This document shows, one piece after another, positions 1-11,500 of a stretch of 64,000 bases of DNA (its first letter is position 1; each line of letters begins with the position of its first letter). The translations under genes and the position numbers were made by a program. The DNA is from Tritrichomonas musculus (lineage: Eukaryota > Parabasalia > Tritrichomonadida > Tritrichomonadidae). The stretch is taken from positions 6,553,501-6,617,500 of the forward strand of contig JAPFFF010000004.1 of NCBI GenBank assembly GCA_039105265.1, read 5' to 3'. The notes under the pieces are model-generated. The model saw only the letters and a list, made by a program, of their open reading frames with translations. It was not told the origin of the DNA and searched no databases.

Positions 1-494
1 TAAAAAAATAAATATTCTGATTTGAATGGGAAATTTTAAAATGACTGTATTCTGAAAAAGTTCAAATGGTCCTTTTATTTGAATGGAAAATTTTAAAATT
101 TACGTTTTGGAAATTGTTTTTATAAAAAAGGGGAAAAATGGAAAATTTTCGTTTTGGAAAAATACTAGATAATAGTCGTTTGTTTTTTCAGTAACAAGAT
201 AACCAATGAAAAATCATCAGTGAATAACCCTGCATCACTTCTGATATTATAAATGCTATTGATGTTATTAGTAAAAACTTTTATAATGTTTTTTTGTCTT
301 TTTTAAGTCAAGAAACAGTTGGCATTAATGTTAAAAAATTGATTTGTTACAATTCAGGGATTCCAATGAAGTGTAAATGCATATTTATGTTTATATATAT
401 ATATATATATATAAAAGGACTAGTTTTTCTGAGTAGTTACTCATGCTATTTTTCACAAAAGAAGGTGGATCTGATGTCTTTTATATGCTATGGT

Positions 495-515
495 AATTTT
501 ATCGACGAATTCCCT
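495..515. repeat. Left copy of a 21-bp inverted repeat (partner at 3781-3801)
   Basis: A 21-base word containing TTTTATCGACGAATTCCCT occurs here and as its exact reverse complement at 3781-3801. The two copies bracket the decayed BspA gene and the CH-domain gene. Such a match is unlikely by chance in AT-rich DNA. It could be the ends of an old inverted-repeat transposon or two solo copies of a small element. No target duplication was recognised. Confidence 0.5.
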
Positions 516-559
516 TCATGAAGACCTTCAGAGGTCAATATTTATTTTTTTTTAAAAAA

Positions 560-1534
560 ATGGAAACTCAAGATGAAAATGGCATTGTCTACGAATTAAA
601 TGAAAATGATTTATCAGCCTCTGTTGTTAGGATGACACAAGATGTGAAAAATATTTTTATTCCTTGTTTTATTGAATTTGGAGACAAAAAATATTTGATT
701 ACAACTGTTGAAAGATACGCAATTTCCTCAAGAATCGACGCAAATGTCAAATTTGCTGAAGATTCTGAAGAAAAAATTTCAAGACATTTTCATTCCGAGG
801 TTTTATTAATAATATACAAATACCAACTAGTCTAGTGAATATTGAACCAAATAGTTTCGATATAAAATATTCAAACAACGCTTCTATTAGTGTATCCAAG
901 GATAATCATACCTTTTCGACTTCTGAAGATAATCATTATCCTTTTGCTAAGAGTCAAAACAACTTAGATTATTTTGAAAGACTTATTTATATTACTCCCA
1001 GTGTTTATGAAGCAGATATTCCATCAATTTTCAAAATAATCAAATCGTGCTCTTTCAAAATGTGATATTGTCAATATTCCTAAAGATTCCCAACTTGAAA
1101 CCATTGAGGAATTTCAATCGAATAGGATATCAAAAATTTTCATTCCCAAAGGATTTAAAAATTTTTATAAAGAATTTTTCCACTTTTTGAAAGAAATTGA
1201 AGTTTCTTCAGAAATTTTATTCAAGAAGAGTGATTAACAATGACTATTTTGATGAACTTTTTTGGGTTAACAGAGATAGAGAGTGATATCTCTGCCGGAG
1301 TCATTACAATACCAAAATATATCAAAAAAAAAATTCATCCTTATGCGATCATTTTTTGACGAGTATCATTTCATTCCTCAATTTTATAATAATGTGTCGG
1401 TATCAAAAAGAAAACTTGATAAACTTTTTGAATATGTAAGATCACTTGAAAATCAGCTTATCAAATACCAAGAAGTGAAACCTTTGGATTTGAATTCACT
1501 TCTATTTATAGAAAGCAATAATGAAAAAGAATAA
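560..1534 (+). pseudogene. Decayed BspA-like leucine-rich-repeat gene
   Basis: The ATG at 560 opens with the usual start of trichomonad BspA-like LRR surface proteins: a short acidic leader, then a segment ending KKYLITTVERYAIS, with IPCFIEFGDKKYLIT-type residues. An initiator-like TCAATATTT lies at 535-543. The frame is lost near 800 and continues in other frames with recognisable LRR-type words (IQIPTSLVNIEPNSF near 815-860, KIFIPKGFKNF near 1135-1165). A final open stretch at 1283-1534 codes for a short coiled-coil-like tail ending NNEKE. At least three frame breaks separate the pieces, so this is a pseudogene of a large multigene family. Intact members are surface or secreted proteins. 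The assignment rests on the repeat words and their order, not on an alignment. Confidence 0.6.
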
Positions 1535-1812
1535 ATTAAATAATTTGATGAATTTTATTTATTTAATAAATAAGAACTTTATCAAAGTTGAAATATCTTT
1601 TTCACTTTTATTTAACAAAGTGGTTTCTTTTCAAAAAAGCTTTGAATTAAAAAGTTGTAAAGAATGATTTGGTTTCAAATTCCAGCATATGTTTTTTTTA
1701 ATGATCGAGATATAAATTTGAGATATAAAAAAATAAAGAGATGTTTGATGTGATTGCTTGTTTATTCTATATTCTATAATTTTAATTAAAAACATACTTA
1801 AATATTTTTAAT

Positions 1813-3168
1813 TTAAATGTGTTGGATTCTGAATGTTTGTCTTGCTTTGAGTGCCCTGCTTGGTGGCATCATAACAAGTGGCTCATTGCCTCCAACATAT
1901 GTAACAACATGACCATTTTGTTGGGCATAAATCATTCCCTTCTTGTAAATGAAGTGTTGATTGTGCCTTCCATGGAATGGGAAAACGTAGAATGGCGTTC
2001 CTTCAGGTGGATTTGGATTAAACTCATCAGCAACATCCCAAACCATTCCTTGCTGGAAGATTGAATCAATGACAGTGTTCCATTCATCCTTGCCAAACAC
2101 AAATTGTTGGTGGGAATCGTTCTTGATGTTTGGCTCTGTCATGTCAAGCATTCTTCCCGATGGATTCAAGTAAGGATTTTCGATGTTTGTCAATGTAAGC
2201 GCGAGTTGGACTTCTTCTCCAAAACTGACTTGTTCGATCTTTGGATCAATTTTTGAACCATTTCTGTAATCTGTTTCGTTCAATGTCATGATCAATCCAA
2301 ACTTCCGTCCCGCATAACGGCGGTTATTTCCTTCCTCTTTATGAGGAACAAATTCATCATCGAGAATCAATGTTCTTGACTTTGAAATCGTTGCTTGTAA
2401 TGGTAAAACTTTTTCAATTGTGATCTTGATAACTGCCAGTTGCGTGAGAAGTGCCTTGTCATCGATCTTCGTGCTTTGCGTGTCAGCCAAATCAAACAAA
2501 ACAGGAATGTTGAGTTCTTGCATCGCTTTGATTGCAATTTGTGCATTTTTCTCGGTGTTCTTCGGATCAAGCGAGTAGAAGTTGATCTTGTCTGGATAGA
2601 AAGAATCAAGAAGTGCACACAACGACAGGCAGTAAGGCTGGAATTCGTTGATGTCTGGGTAACTCTCGGTGCGATCGAAGGCCCACTGCATGAGTGCTTG
2701 TTTGTAGTGCAGTTCGGCAGTATAATGAGTTACCTTTGATTTGGTTGAGAATTTGGTCTTGTCGTTGATGTTGCTTTTGTCATTGTTGAAGCTGATTGAC
2801 TTGTTGACTGAGTAGTGAAGAATGAGAGTCCAGATGAGACCAAGAATGAACTTTTCTTTGTTTTCATTGACTTCTTTGCCTGAAATTCCTTTGAGATGGA
2901 CACCATCTTTGGTGAGCATATCGATTGCCAAGTCACAGTTGTGAACCATTTCATCAATTCTTTTTGGTGAAAGATCATAGTCGATTGGAGCAGATTTTCC
3001 GACTAATATTTGAGAGAGTTCGACTAATGCAACACCATCCTTGATGTCTTTTGTGACATCATTGACTTTGATGTTCGATCTGGCTTGAGATAAGTTGCTT
3101 GAAACCCAATTAGAGAAAACTCTGATCTGTTGTGGGATGAATTCTGTGTTTGTGTGTGTTGTGTTCAT
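1813..3168 (-). CDS. Actin-binding-like protein with two calponin-homology domains
   Basis: This is a 451-residue intact frame. Residues about 12-125 form one calponin-homology (CH) domain: FSNWVSSNL, then DIKDGVALVELSQIL, then a C-terminal helix with KEKFILGLIWTLILHY. Residues about 155-260 look like a second CH domain (QALMQWAFDRTESYPDINEF, LLDSFYPDKINF). A tandem CH pair is the classic actin-binding unit of alpha-actinin, filamin and cortexillin, so a cytoskeletal role is expected. The last 160 residues are a beta-rich module (HNQHFIYKKGMIYAQQNGHV and a closing QTFRIQHI) that resembles a beta-trefoil/ricin-B-like fold, but I am unsure of that. There is no signal peptide or membrane segment. 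The start is supported by an initiator 13-22 bases upstream, and the stop reads TAAA. Confidence 0.8.
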   Translation of the reverse strand: MNTTHTNTEFIPQQIRVFSNWVSSNLSQARSNIKVNDVTKDIKDGVALVELSQILVGKSAPIDYDLSPKRIDEMVHNCDLAIDMLTKDGVHLKGISGKEVNENKEKFILGLIWTLILHYSVNKSISFNNDKSNINDKTKFSTKSKVTHYTAELHYKQALMQWAFDRTESYPDINEFQPYCLSLCALLDSFYPDKINFYSLDPKNTEKNAQIAIKAMQELNIPVLFDLADTQSTKIDDKALLTQLAVIKITIEKVLPLQATISKSRTLILDDEFVPHKEEGNNRRYAGRKFGLIMTLNETDYRNGSKIDPKIEQVSFGEEVQLALTLTNIENPYLNPSGRMLDMTEPNIKNDSHQQFVFGKDEWNTVIDSIFQQGMVWDVADEFNPNPPEGTPFYVFPFHGRHNQHFIYKKGMIYAQQNGHVVTYVGGNEPLVMMPPSRALKARQTFRIQHI

Positions 3169-3180
3169 TGGTTTTTATTT

Positions 3181-3190
3181 TAGAAAATGA
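3181..3190 (-). promoter_or_regulatory. Initiator element (Inr) of the CH-domain gene
   Basis: On the minus strand the sequence reads TCATTTTCTA, ending 13 bases before the ATG. It fits the trichomonad initiator TCA-Y-W, in which the A is the transcription start. The leader would be about 20 nt. Confidence 0.6.
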
Positions 3191-3201
3191 TATGAATGAA
3201 A

Positions 3202-5437
3202 CATGAGTTCATTTTAGTAATTGAGGAAAAAAATATTTTATATTTTGGTCAATTTGCTTCAATTTTTTTGAATATTTTATTTGGAATACAAACAAATATT
3301 CAATGCTATATTTTTTTTAAGTTATGAAAATAAAATTATTTTTTCAGAATGAATTTTCAAATAATTCTTTGTATAAACTTTATAAAATAAATTTATAATA
3401 TGGTAAAATGGCAGTTTATCTTTTCAAATTTCATATTCTTTCCATTTGCGTTTAAAAAAAAGATTCATCATAATTTTCTGAATAAATAAGTTTCTTAACT
3501 AAAAAGAATTATTTAATTTAAAAATAAATAATGTTAATGATTTTATTCTTTTTAACGTTCATTCGCATGTCAAAGTAAGCACATGAACACAAAGAAATGA
3601 ATAAATGCCAACAAATATGTAAATATTAGTTCAACAATAAGTTTCATTTTTTTATCTTAAACATTTCTTAAGGAGCATACAATCGCAAAAGAATTAGTAC
3701 AATTAATCATTCTTTTGGTTACTTACTAGCAAAGAAAACGAAAATTATCATCTAAATTATATATGATATATTTATTAAGTAGGGAATTCGTCGATAAAAT
3801 TTTAAATAAAACATTTTATATTTTTTGATATTTTATAATTGGATTATATAATGATTTGTATAATTCTTTGTACCTACATTTTCAAGATATGAATTTAATA
3901 TATTTTTGTGAGTATAAATCACTTTACTTCTGAATTTTTATAATTTCAATAGAAATATAAAAATATAATTATTTATTAATAAATATGCATTATATGCGCT
4001 TATTAACATTCAAATTAGTTTATAAATGTATTATAAGTTTATATATAAAATTAATATATATTTTTAAATTTTATAATTAAGAAATATATAGATTAGATTT
4101 AGTTATTTTTCAATATTTTATGAACGATCATTTTATACAAATTAATAAATAATCAATTGAATTTATAATCATCTTTTTTTTGAAAAAAAAATTTATTCTC
4201 TCAATATTTTATTACAATTTTATTAATAAAATAGAAACATTTCATAAGAATTGAATCAAATAATCGTAAAAAATTATAATTTTATAATTAATATTTTGCG
4301 TTTTAGAATTAATGAACTATGATTTTTTTTATTTTTTATTAATATTCAATGTAATTAAATTATTGTTACCAAAGTTAATTCAAGAAAACATAAATATTTA
4401 AAAAAAGTTTTTCTCATTTTTTTTGATTTTGGCATTTTGCACCAATAAAATTAATAATATAAAGTAAAATCAACATTTCTCAAAAATGAGCGCATAACCA
4501 ATATATTCCATTCTCAACTGAATAATTCAGATTAAGCCAAAACATATACATAAAATATATAAAAATTTAACGAGCGAATTTTTAAATATTCTACTTTTTT
4601 GCAAAAAAATTCATTTTCAAATTCTAAAATCTTCATTATTTTTACATATAAAACAAAGAACAAAATTTTAAATCTCACAATAAATTATGGTATTAATAAA
4701 TTACCTTTATTATTTTAAATATCTGGCATATATTTTAAATTGAGTAAAAATATCAAGATATTAGAAAAAAAAATTTTAACATTATTTTTTCAAAAAAGCA
4801 TGCTTAATACAATCTCCACAGGCAAGAAATTTGTTTCTCTTAATCTGAGTCTTCAAAACTTTAAATTGGCTGAAAAAATGCAATAATAAAAATTAGCAAA
4901 GACGTTAAGTCACCTCACATGAATACCTCTAGTATGTCAAATGCACAATTTTGATGCAAAAAATAAATATAATACAGTATTGTTTATGATTATTAGATTA
5001 TTTATTGATTTAATTGTAAATAATTTCAAATATCAATAGATTTATTCATATTTTTCAACTTGCTTCAATTTTTGAAGCCTTTTAATATACTTATTTTATT
5101 ATATTATTTTTCTATCAATAAAATAATCATTTATATAATTTATATATAAATATATATATATATATATTTCTTTTCAATTATTCTAAGAGAATCGCAAGTA
5201 TCGATGATGAATTTAATCAAAGAAAGTTGAGTATCATTACAAAATTTTGATTAATTAAATTAACTTAATGTATCATTACTTGAAAATTCAAAGTTTGATT
5301 GAATAATTAATATTGTTTTTCAGAATTTTCTCACTTAATCAAAACTTCTTCCCGCTAAAATTATGAATAAAGTTTTGAATTATAAGATTTATTAATCTAT
5401 TTTATTATATTAATTTTCTATATTCAAAAGATAAGTG
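3202..5437. other. Gene-free AT-rich stretch
   Basis: I see no credible reading frame. The stretch holds the right copy of the 21-bp inverted repeat (3781-3801), long A/T runs and a (TA)n tract near 5145-5167. A slightly richer patch near 4795-4960 might be decayed coding DNA, but I could not assign it. Confidence 0.5.
3781..3801. repeat. Right copy of the 21-bp inverted repeat
   Basis: Exact reverse complement of 495-515. The core reads AGGGAATTCGTCGATAAAA. No second pair was seen elsewhere in the window. Confidence 0.5.
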
Positions 5438-5510
5438 GCTTTGGTAGCTCAGTCGGTAGAGCGTAGGTCTCATAATCCTAAGGTCGTGTGTTCGAGTCAC
5501 GCCCAAAGCA
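5438..5510 (+). tRNA. tRNA-Met (CAT), elongator type
   Basis: A full cloverleaf can be drawn. The acceptor GCTTTGG/CCAAAGC is seven perfect pairs with discriminator A, and the D stem is GCTC/GAGC. The anticodon stem TAGGT/TCCTA surrounds the loop CTCATAA (anticodon CAT); the T:T at 31:39 also occurs in other elongator Met tRNAs. The T arm is GTGTG-TTCGAGT-CACGC with one G:T pair. The gene has no intron and no encoded CCA. A T-run follows at once. It serves as the landing site of the LINE downstream, which leaves the tRNA sequence whole. Confidence 0.96.
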
Positions 5511-5520
5511 GATTTTTTTT
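5496..5520 (+). repeat. LINE target site, 5' copy (tRNA 3' end plus T-run)
   Basis: This segment covers the last 15 bases of the tRNA and its T-run (GTCACGCCCAAAGCAGA followed by eight of the nine Ts). It is repeated exactly at 15588-15612, just after the LINE 3' end. That makes it the target-site duplication of the insertion. Confidence 0.85.
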
Positions 5521-5521
5521 T
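5511..5521 (+). terminator. RNA polymerase III terminator of tRNA-Met
   Basis: GA followed by nine T immediately after the tRNA, the standard Pol III stop. The same T-run is part of the duplicated target found again behind the LINE. Confidence 0.85.
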
Positions 5522-8500
5522 ATTTTCTTCTCCTTTACCTTTTCGCTTTTTAATGGCATATTCGTATTCAGCTCCCGACAAGGATTCTAACCATGCTAAT
5601 TTTTCTAACTTTCACCAAAATTTTATTTCTAATCTTCAAAATATCTCCGACCAAACCTCAAATTTTTCAACCTCACCACAAATATCTCATTCTGTACCTT
5701 ATAACAATCTCAATGATATCCATACTTTTGAAAATTCAAATTATAACGATATATTTTCCCCTACAAATTTCCAAATTTTTAACAATTTATCAAATAATTC
5801 TGATCAATATTTATGCAAAAAACAATATTATACTACGTTTGACCCAAAACATAATACTATTTCTTATCATAAATATTTTAATCTTTCGTTCAAGAAATTA
5901 GAGTCCCAAGACCTTTCATTTAATGACAAAATTAAACTTAAAATTGTTGACGATCCTGATGTTCTTATTTCTAACGAAATTTCAGACCCTGATTCTTCTT
6001 CGATAAGTGATGATGATGAGGATTTCAATTACAAAGCAACTAATTCGTTCTTAAGTAATGACTTTTTCAATGATATAGCCTCTTTTGAAGACTGTGAGTA
6101 TTCAATTCAACATTCACAACAATCTCGATCTATACAACTTTCGCAGCAATCGCAATCGTCGCAGCATTCACATCATTCTCAAATGCAACCTACTCCAGTT
6201 CAATTAAGTAATAATCAATCAAGTCTTAATTATCTAAATCTAAATCAATCAATCTTCATTCAACCAGCTGACAATCAAATGATCCAAACACAACAAACTC
6301 AGATTCAATCAACTAATAATCAATCAATCCCAATTCAGTCAATTCTAGAAAAATCTAATCTCAATCAACAAAACCTTGATCAATCATTCAGTTATCAATC
6401 ATCCTCAATACGTCAAAGTCTTGAGCGAACAGTTGATAATCAAATGATTCATAATCAATCAAATCAAAATCAATCAATTTTCATTCAACGTAATGATAAT
6501 CAACTAATTCAAAAACAACAATTTCCCGTTCAACTAACAAATAATGTTCCAAACCTTAATCACTTAAATCATGAGCAATCGTTTAGTAATCAATTGATAC
6601 AAATACAACAAACGATTGATCGAACAAATAACAATAAATCAATTCTTAAACAACCAATTGATAATCAATCAATTAAGACGAGATTATCCCTTGGTCAAGC
6701 AGATAACAACCTATCCAATCATAATCAATCAATTCAAGAACAGTCTATTCTTGATCATCCAAGCATTGAACATTCTATTGATAATCAAATGACCCAAAAG
6801 CAACGAATTCCTGATCAAACATCTGGTAATCAATCAGATTTTGATCAATCAATCACCAATCTTCCAATTAGTGTTAATCGTTCATGCCTTGACCTTCCAG
6901 GTCAAGATCAATCAAATTCTGATCAATCTAGCCACGAGCAATCAAATCAAGATCATTTATCCAATAATTATTCAATCCAAAATCTACCAACTCATCCTCA
7001 TTCAATTAATCCTATTCATGAGTTATCCATTCACGATCAATCTTCAAATAAACAAAGCCAGAAACCTAATATAAACCATCAGCATGAATCATCTAAAGAT
7101 CATTTACCCTCACCGTCTTGTAATACTAAAGATAATCAAAATGATATATTTGACTCTTCAAATTACTCCAAAAAGACATCATATCTTAAACATTCTGACC
7201 CAACAATCAATACAAAACGAACTTATGTTACTTTTGATCCTCGAAGTAAAGAAATCATTTATACAAATTACCAGATTTTATCATTAAGCAAACTAGAAGG
7301 ACAAAACTTAACATTTAAAGAGAAGATTGATAAAGGATTAATTATAGATCCTTATTCACAAATTTCTAATGAAGATGAGGAAATTTGTCAAACCTTTAAT
7401 CGTTCTGATAGTGTTGACTCTTTTAACTCTATTGATGAAAATAATTATAAATCCACAGAATTCGAATATGCTGATATTAATCCTTCGTTCGATGTTTTAC
7501 AGCAGTCTAATGAAACTGCAAAAGAAGTTCAAATATTTCCAAATCATAATAATAATATTGATTCAAACAATGATCAATCATATCAGCAAGGAAAAGCTAA
7601 ACTTATTCCCTCTCGTTTTCGCAATTCTAAATTTTCAGAATCAGATGATAAATACATCAAGGAAAAAGTTCTTTCAGATGTGATTCCTGACTGGTCAGAA
7701 ATTGGAAAACACATAAATAAGTCTCCCAGATCGTGTCGTGACAGATACTTCAACTATCTGTCTGATATAATTCTATCTCCAAAATGGACGATTGATGATG
7801 ATGTAATCCTTCTCAAACTATTCAGCTCTATTGGTCCTCAATGGAAGGCAATATATAAATGGTTTCCTAATCACACACCTGCAAATATACGTTCGAGATG
7901 TCAAAGCATCTGTTCAGACTACGAAGCTCCTGAGACTCAAACTAAAACAATTATCAATAATCATCATTGTAATAATCAGACTAATTTTATCCAGACTCTT
8001 CATGAGGAAGATCAGCCAAAAGTTGAACCAGTATATTATCAACAATTTAATTCTGAAGATTTGTCAATCCATTCATTTAACAAACATCAACAGCCTCCTT
8101 ATGAGGACTTTCCTTTGAACCAGGTTAATAATCTCTCATCTGTCTCCCCATCTGCTATTGTTAATTTTCAAGATTCTAATATGTCAACCTCAACTGGTAG
8201 CTCACTTGATAGATCATATAATTGTGATTTCTTACCAGATCAGAGCGCCAAGGCCAATGATTCTTCAGACGAATCTCCAGCATTAAAGCTATCTTATCCA
8301 AACCACTCACTAATTGTTCAGGATATGAATAAATGGAATGAAACGGATATTGAACATTTAATTGCTCTTTTCAAATCTCACGGATCTAATTGGGATTTCA
8401 TTGCTCATCAATTTACGAACCACTCACCAGATGAAATTCGGAACAAATTTTTGGAACTCTTCCCTGATTACTTTTCAGATGATGAAGAATCACCTCTTTC

Positions 8501-11500
8501 CAATCAGCCGAAACAAATATCTACAAATAGCCAACAGGCTTTACCTCCAATGGATGATATTGAAACATTTCAACTTCCTTCCTCAGAAGAAGATACTGAC
8601 TCCAGTTTTTCTTCCTCGACTTTACACTATCCTTCCTCTATCTATAATACTTGGAACGTTCCTTTCTCTGATATTCCCGCTCTAATTGATAATCCCTCTT
8701 ATCCACAGCATGGAGTCACTCATGATCTCCTGGAAAACCATCAATGTAGTCTTGCCTCTTCCTCAAATGAGAACTTAACCTTTAATAATAACAGAATAGA
8801 TTTGAATTACTCTTCTAATCTCAACTCATCTCTCCCGCTACAAAATACTCAAAATAATTTTTTACATAATCTCATTAATTGCTTAAAGTGCATTGACGAT
8901 GATGATACGAAACATATGCTAGATGAACTTAAGATCTACCACCTTCCTCATTTAGACTCACCGATCTCAATGGAATCGTCAATATTCGACCTTATTGAGA
9001 GTAGTACTGTTTGGCCGAAGTTCACTATCAATTCTTGCTTTGTCGATGAATGTTCATATGTGGGCAAAACAGAAGGTCAAGTCAGAGTTCATTACTCAAG
9101 TGCTCACAAGGTTCCGGTGGCCAGATGCAGGGATGAGTTGATAAACACTGTCGCATACCTGGCACACCGTGATATTATAACCATATATGACTTGGAGAAT
9201 GGAAATGTCAGATTACCAGAGAAACAGATGCTTTACTGCCACAAACCTGGCTGCGGATATGCGACAGAAAGAGACTGCAATATTCGTACACACAGAAAGG
9301 GACACGGTGCTTTCCTTAAACGTACCGAAAACTTGGGAAGATTTTGGGGAACTCTCAAATCATGGATTATTGATTTAAACCGCGTTCCCACAATCGGTGA
9401 ATTCTTAGGAGAAGGTGAAATGTGGGCTTGTAGCCTTTGTGACTATATTACATCCAACTCTATGAATATCAAAGACCACATTGCTCAAGCTCACAAAATC
9501 AAAACTGGTGAAAGAGAGAACGCAATCACCACAATTACTCTCAAATTTAAATTTGATGATCAATATTCTCCAGAAGTTATCAACCACACTTGTTGTCCTA
9601 ACCCTTATAACAAACATGTAATAGACGACGTTGATATTGTTGATAAGAATGATATTCAGTCGAATGATATCTCTGGTGTCAATGACAAAACTGAATCGCC
9701 AATTGTCTTCCCTTCTAATGAAAATGAATGTCACAATGATTATCCTGATAATGATAATGTTAATGCCGTGGTTCCCACTTCCGACAGTTCCTTTCTACAT
9801 TGCCCTGATCCTTTAGATGATTTATTTAACAACACATTAGAATTATTTTCCCCAGAAGGTCTCTCAAATTGCAAAAGTGACGCAAAGACTTTTAGTGATC
9901 TCCTCAAGTTAGCGTTATCTTTTGAAGGTGATCATTTCAAAATGCTATTAACTAGATTAAGAGATGCTCCTACTTGTTCTCGCATAAATCTCACCAATCA
10001 CAATCTCTCTTCAATTGAGGTTTCAGATATACTTAGATGTATAGATCCTTCACAATGGCCGTCAATGGACAACATTCATTGTTGTCCTATATGTAATTCC
10101 TCATTTTTATCTATCTCTGAGGTTTTTGATCATTTTAGGTCTCATAACAATATCAATGTTGAACAAAACATTGCATATTATGATGAACTTCTTTATGCAG
10201 TTCGCCTAATGCTCAATGAAGATTCATTCAATTGTATTATCATTAAACCTGATGGATCATTTAATACAATGATGAATACGAACTGCATTTGCAGGGTTCC
10301 TGGATGCAATTTTATTGGCAAAAACAAGGACCGCCTTGCTTCACACATGGATCGCAGCAATGAAGTAAACCATGTCACTTTTCGACAAGCAGTCCTTAGA
10401 TATGGTCCATTTTATGGTTCCCTCAAAGCACACTTCCTCATTAGCAACAAGTCACCAGCCCTCATCGATCTCTTCAGAGGAAAAGCTATTAACTTCTACA
10501 AGTGTAATACATGTAACAGTTTATTGCCACTTAGTGTTAACTTTATAAATAATCATTATGCACATAGTCACCCTTCAAAGACGCAACTCGACTCAATTGA
10601 CAAAGTAACCACGGTTTCCCTCACAGTTACGTCTAATATACACGATCTTAGTAATACGCATATCTCAGACACTCGAAAACTTATTGAGAATGCAGTTAAC
10701 GAACTCAGAGATAATATTAGTACTAAGGAACTCCTCAAAACTCAAGATAAGATTTATCGCAATCTATTTGAGGATTCAGATAATGATACAAATGAAGAAG
10801 CAAGCCTGCAATTCCATATTAGACCAGAGTTAATTAAGAACAGAAACAGTAACTTTAAGGAGAATATACATATTACTGACCATCAAAATTCAACCCAAGA
10901 CACAATCAAGGAAGAAGACTCAGGTTACATTCCTCAAATTCCTTCTCACTCCAAACTTTTGATTAACATCTCTGACAATGCTTCATCTCTTCAAAGCTCT
11001 CTGTTTCCTTGTTCATTACAAGAGAATATGCCAGAAGATCTTCTTAAAACTCAGAATAACAGTTGCCTCAAATCAATAGCTAACTCCACTGAAGATGTCA
11101 CTCCTATCTGTCAGCAGAATAACAAACTATCTCAGAATACCGAAAAGATAGATGCTATTCCTAAATCTAGCGCGTATAGTGTTCGTAATCCTTCGAGCAA
11201 CTCGTTATCTCAAACTTGCATCAATGACCTCAGTCCTCCCCTTGATGTACTATCAAACCGTTCTTCTCCAGTTAATACTTCTCTTCGAAATCGACCAGAA
11301 ACATTGATAAATCGCTTCTCTAATTGTAGTCTCACCAAAATGAATAAACGCTCAGACGTCAATGATCTCACACAAAATAATCAACACAATGATGATTCTT
11401 TTTACTCTAATAATGACACCAAAACATTTCCAGACACATATCACGAGCAGCTACGTAAAAACTACGATCTGCCCAGCTACAAGGACAACCCTACTCGTTG

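Noticed and set aside
294-521. 75-codon frame before the BspA relic
   Set aside because: It runs through a (TA)n tract and has random composition. The family start lies at 560 in another stretch.
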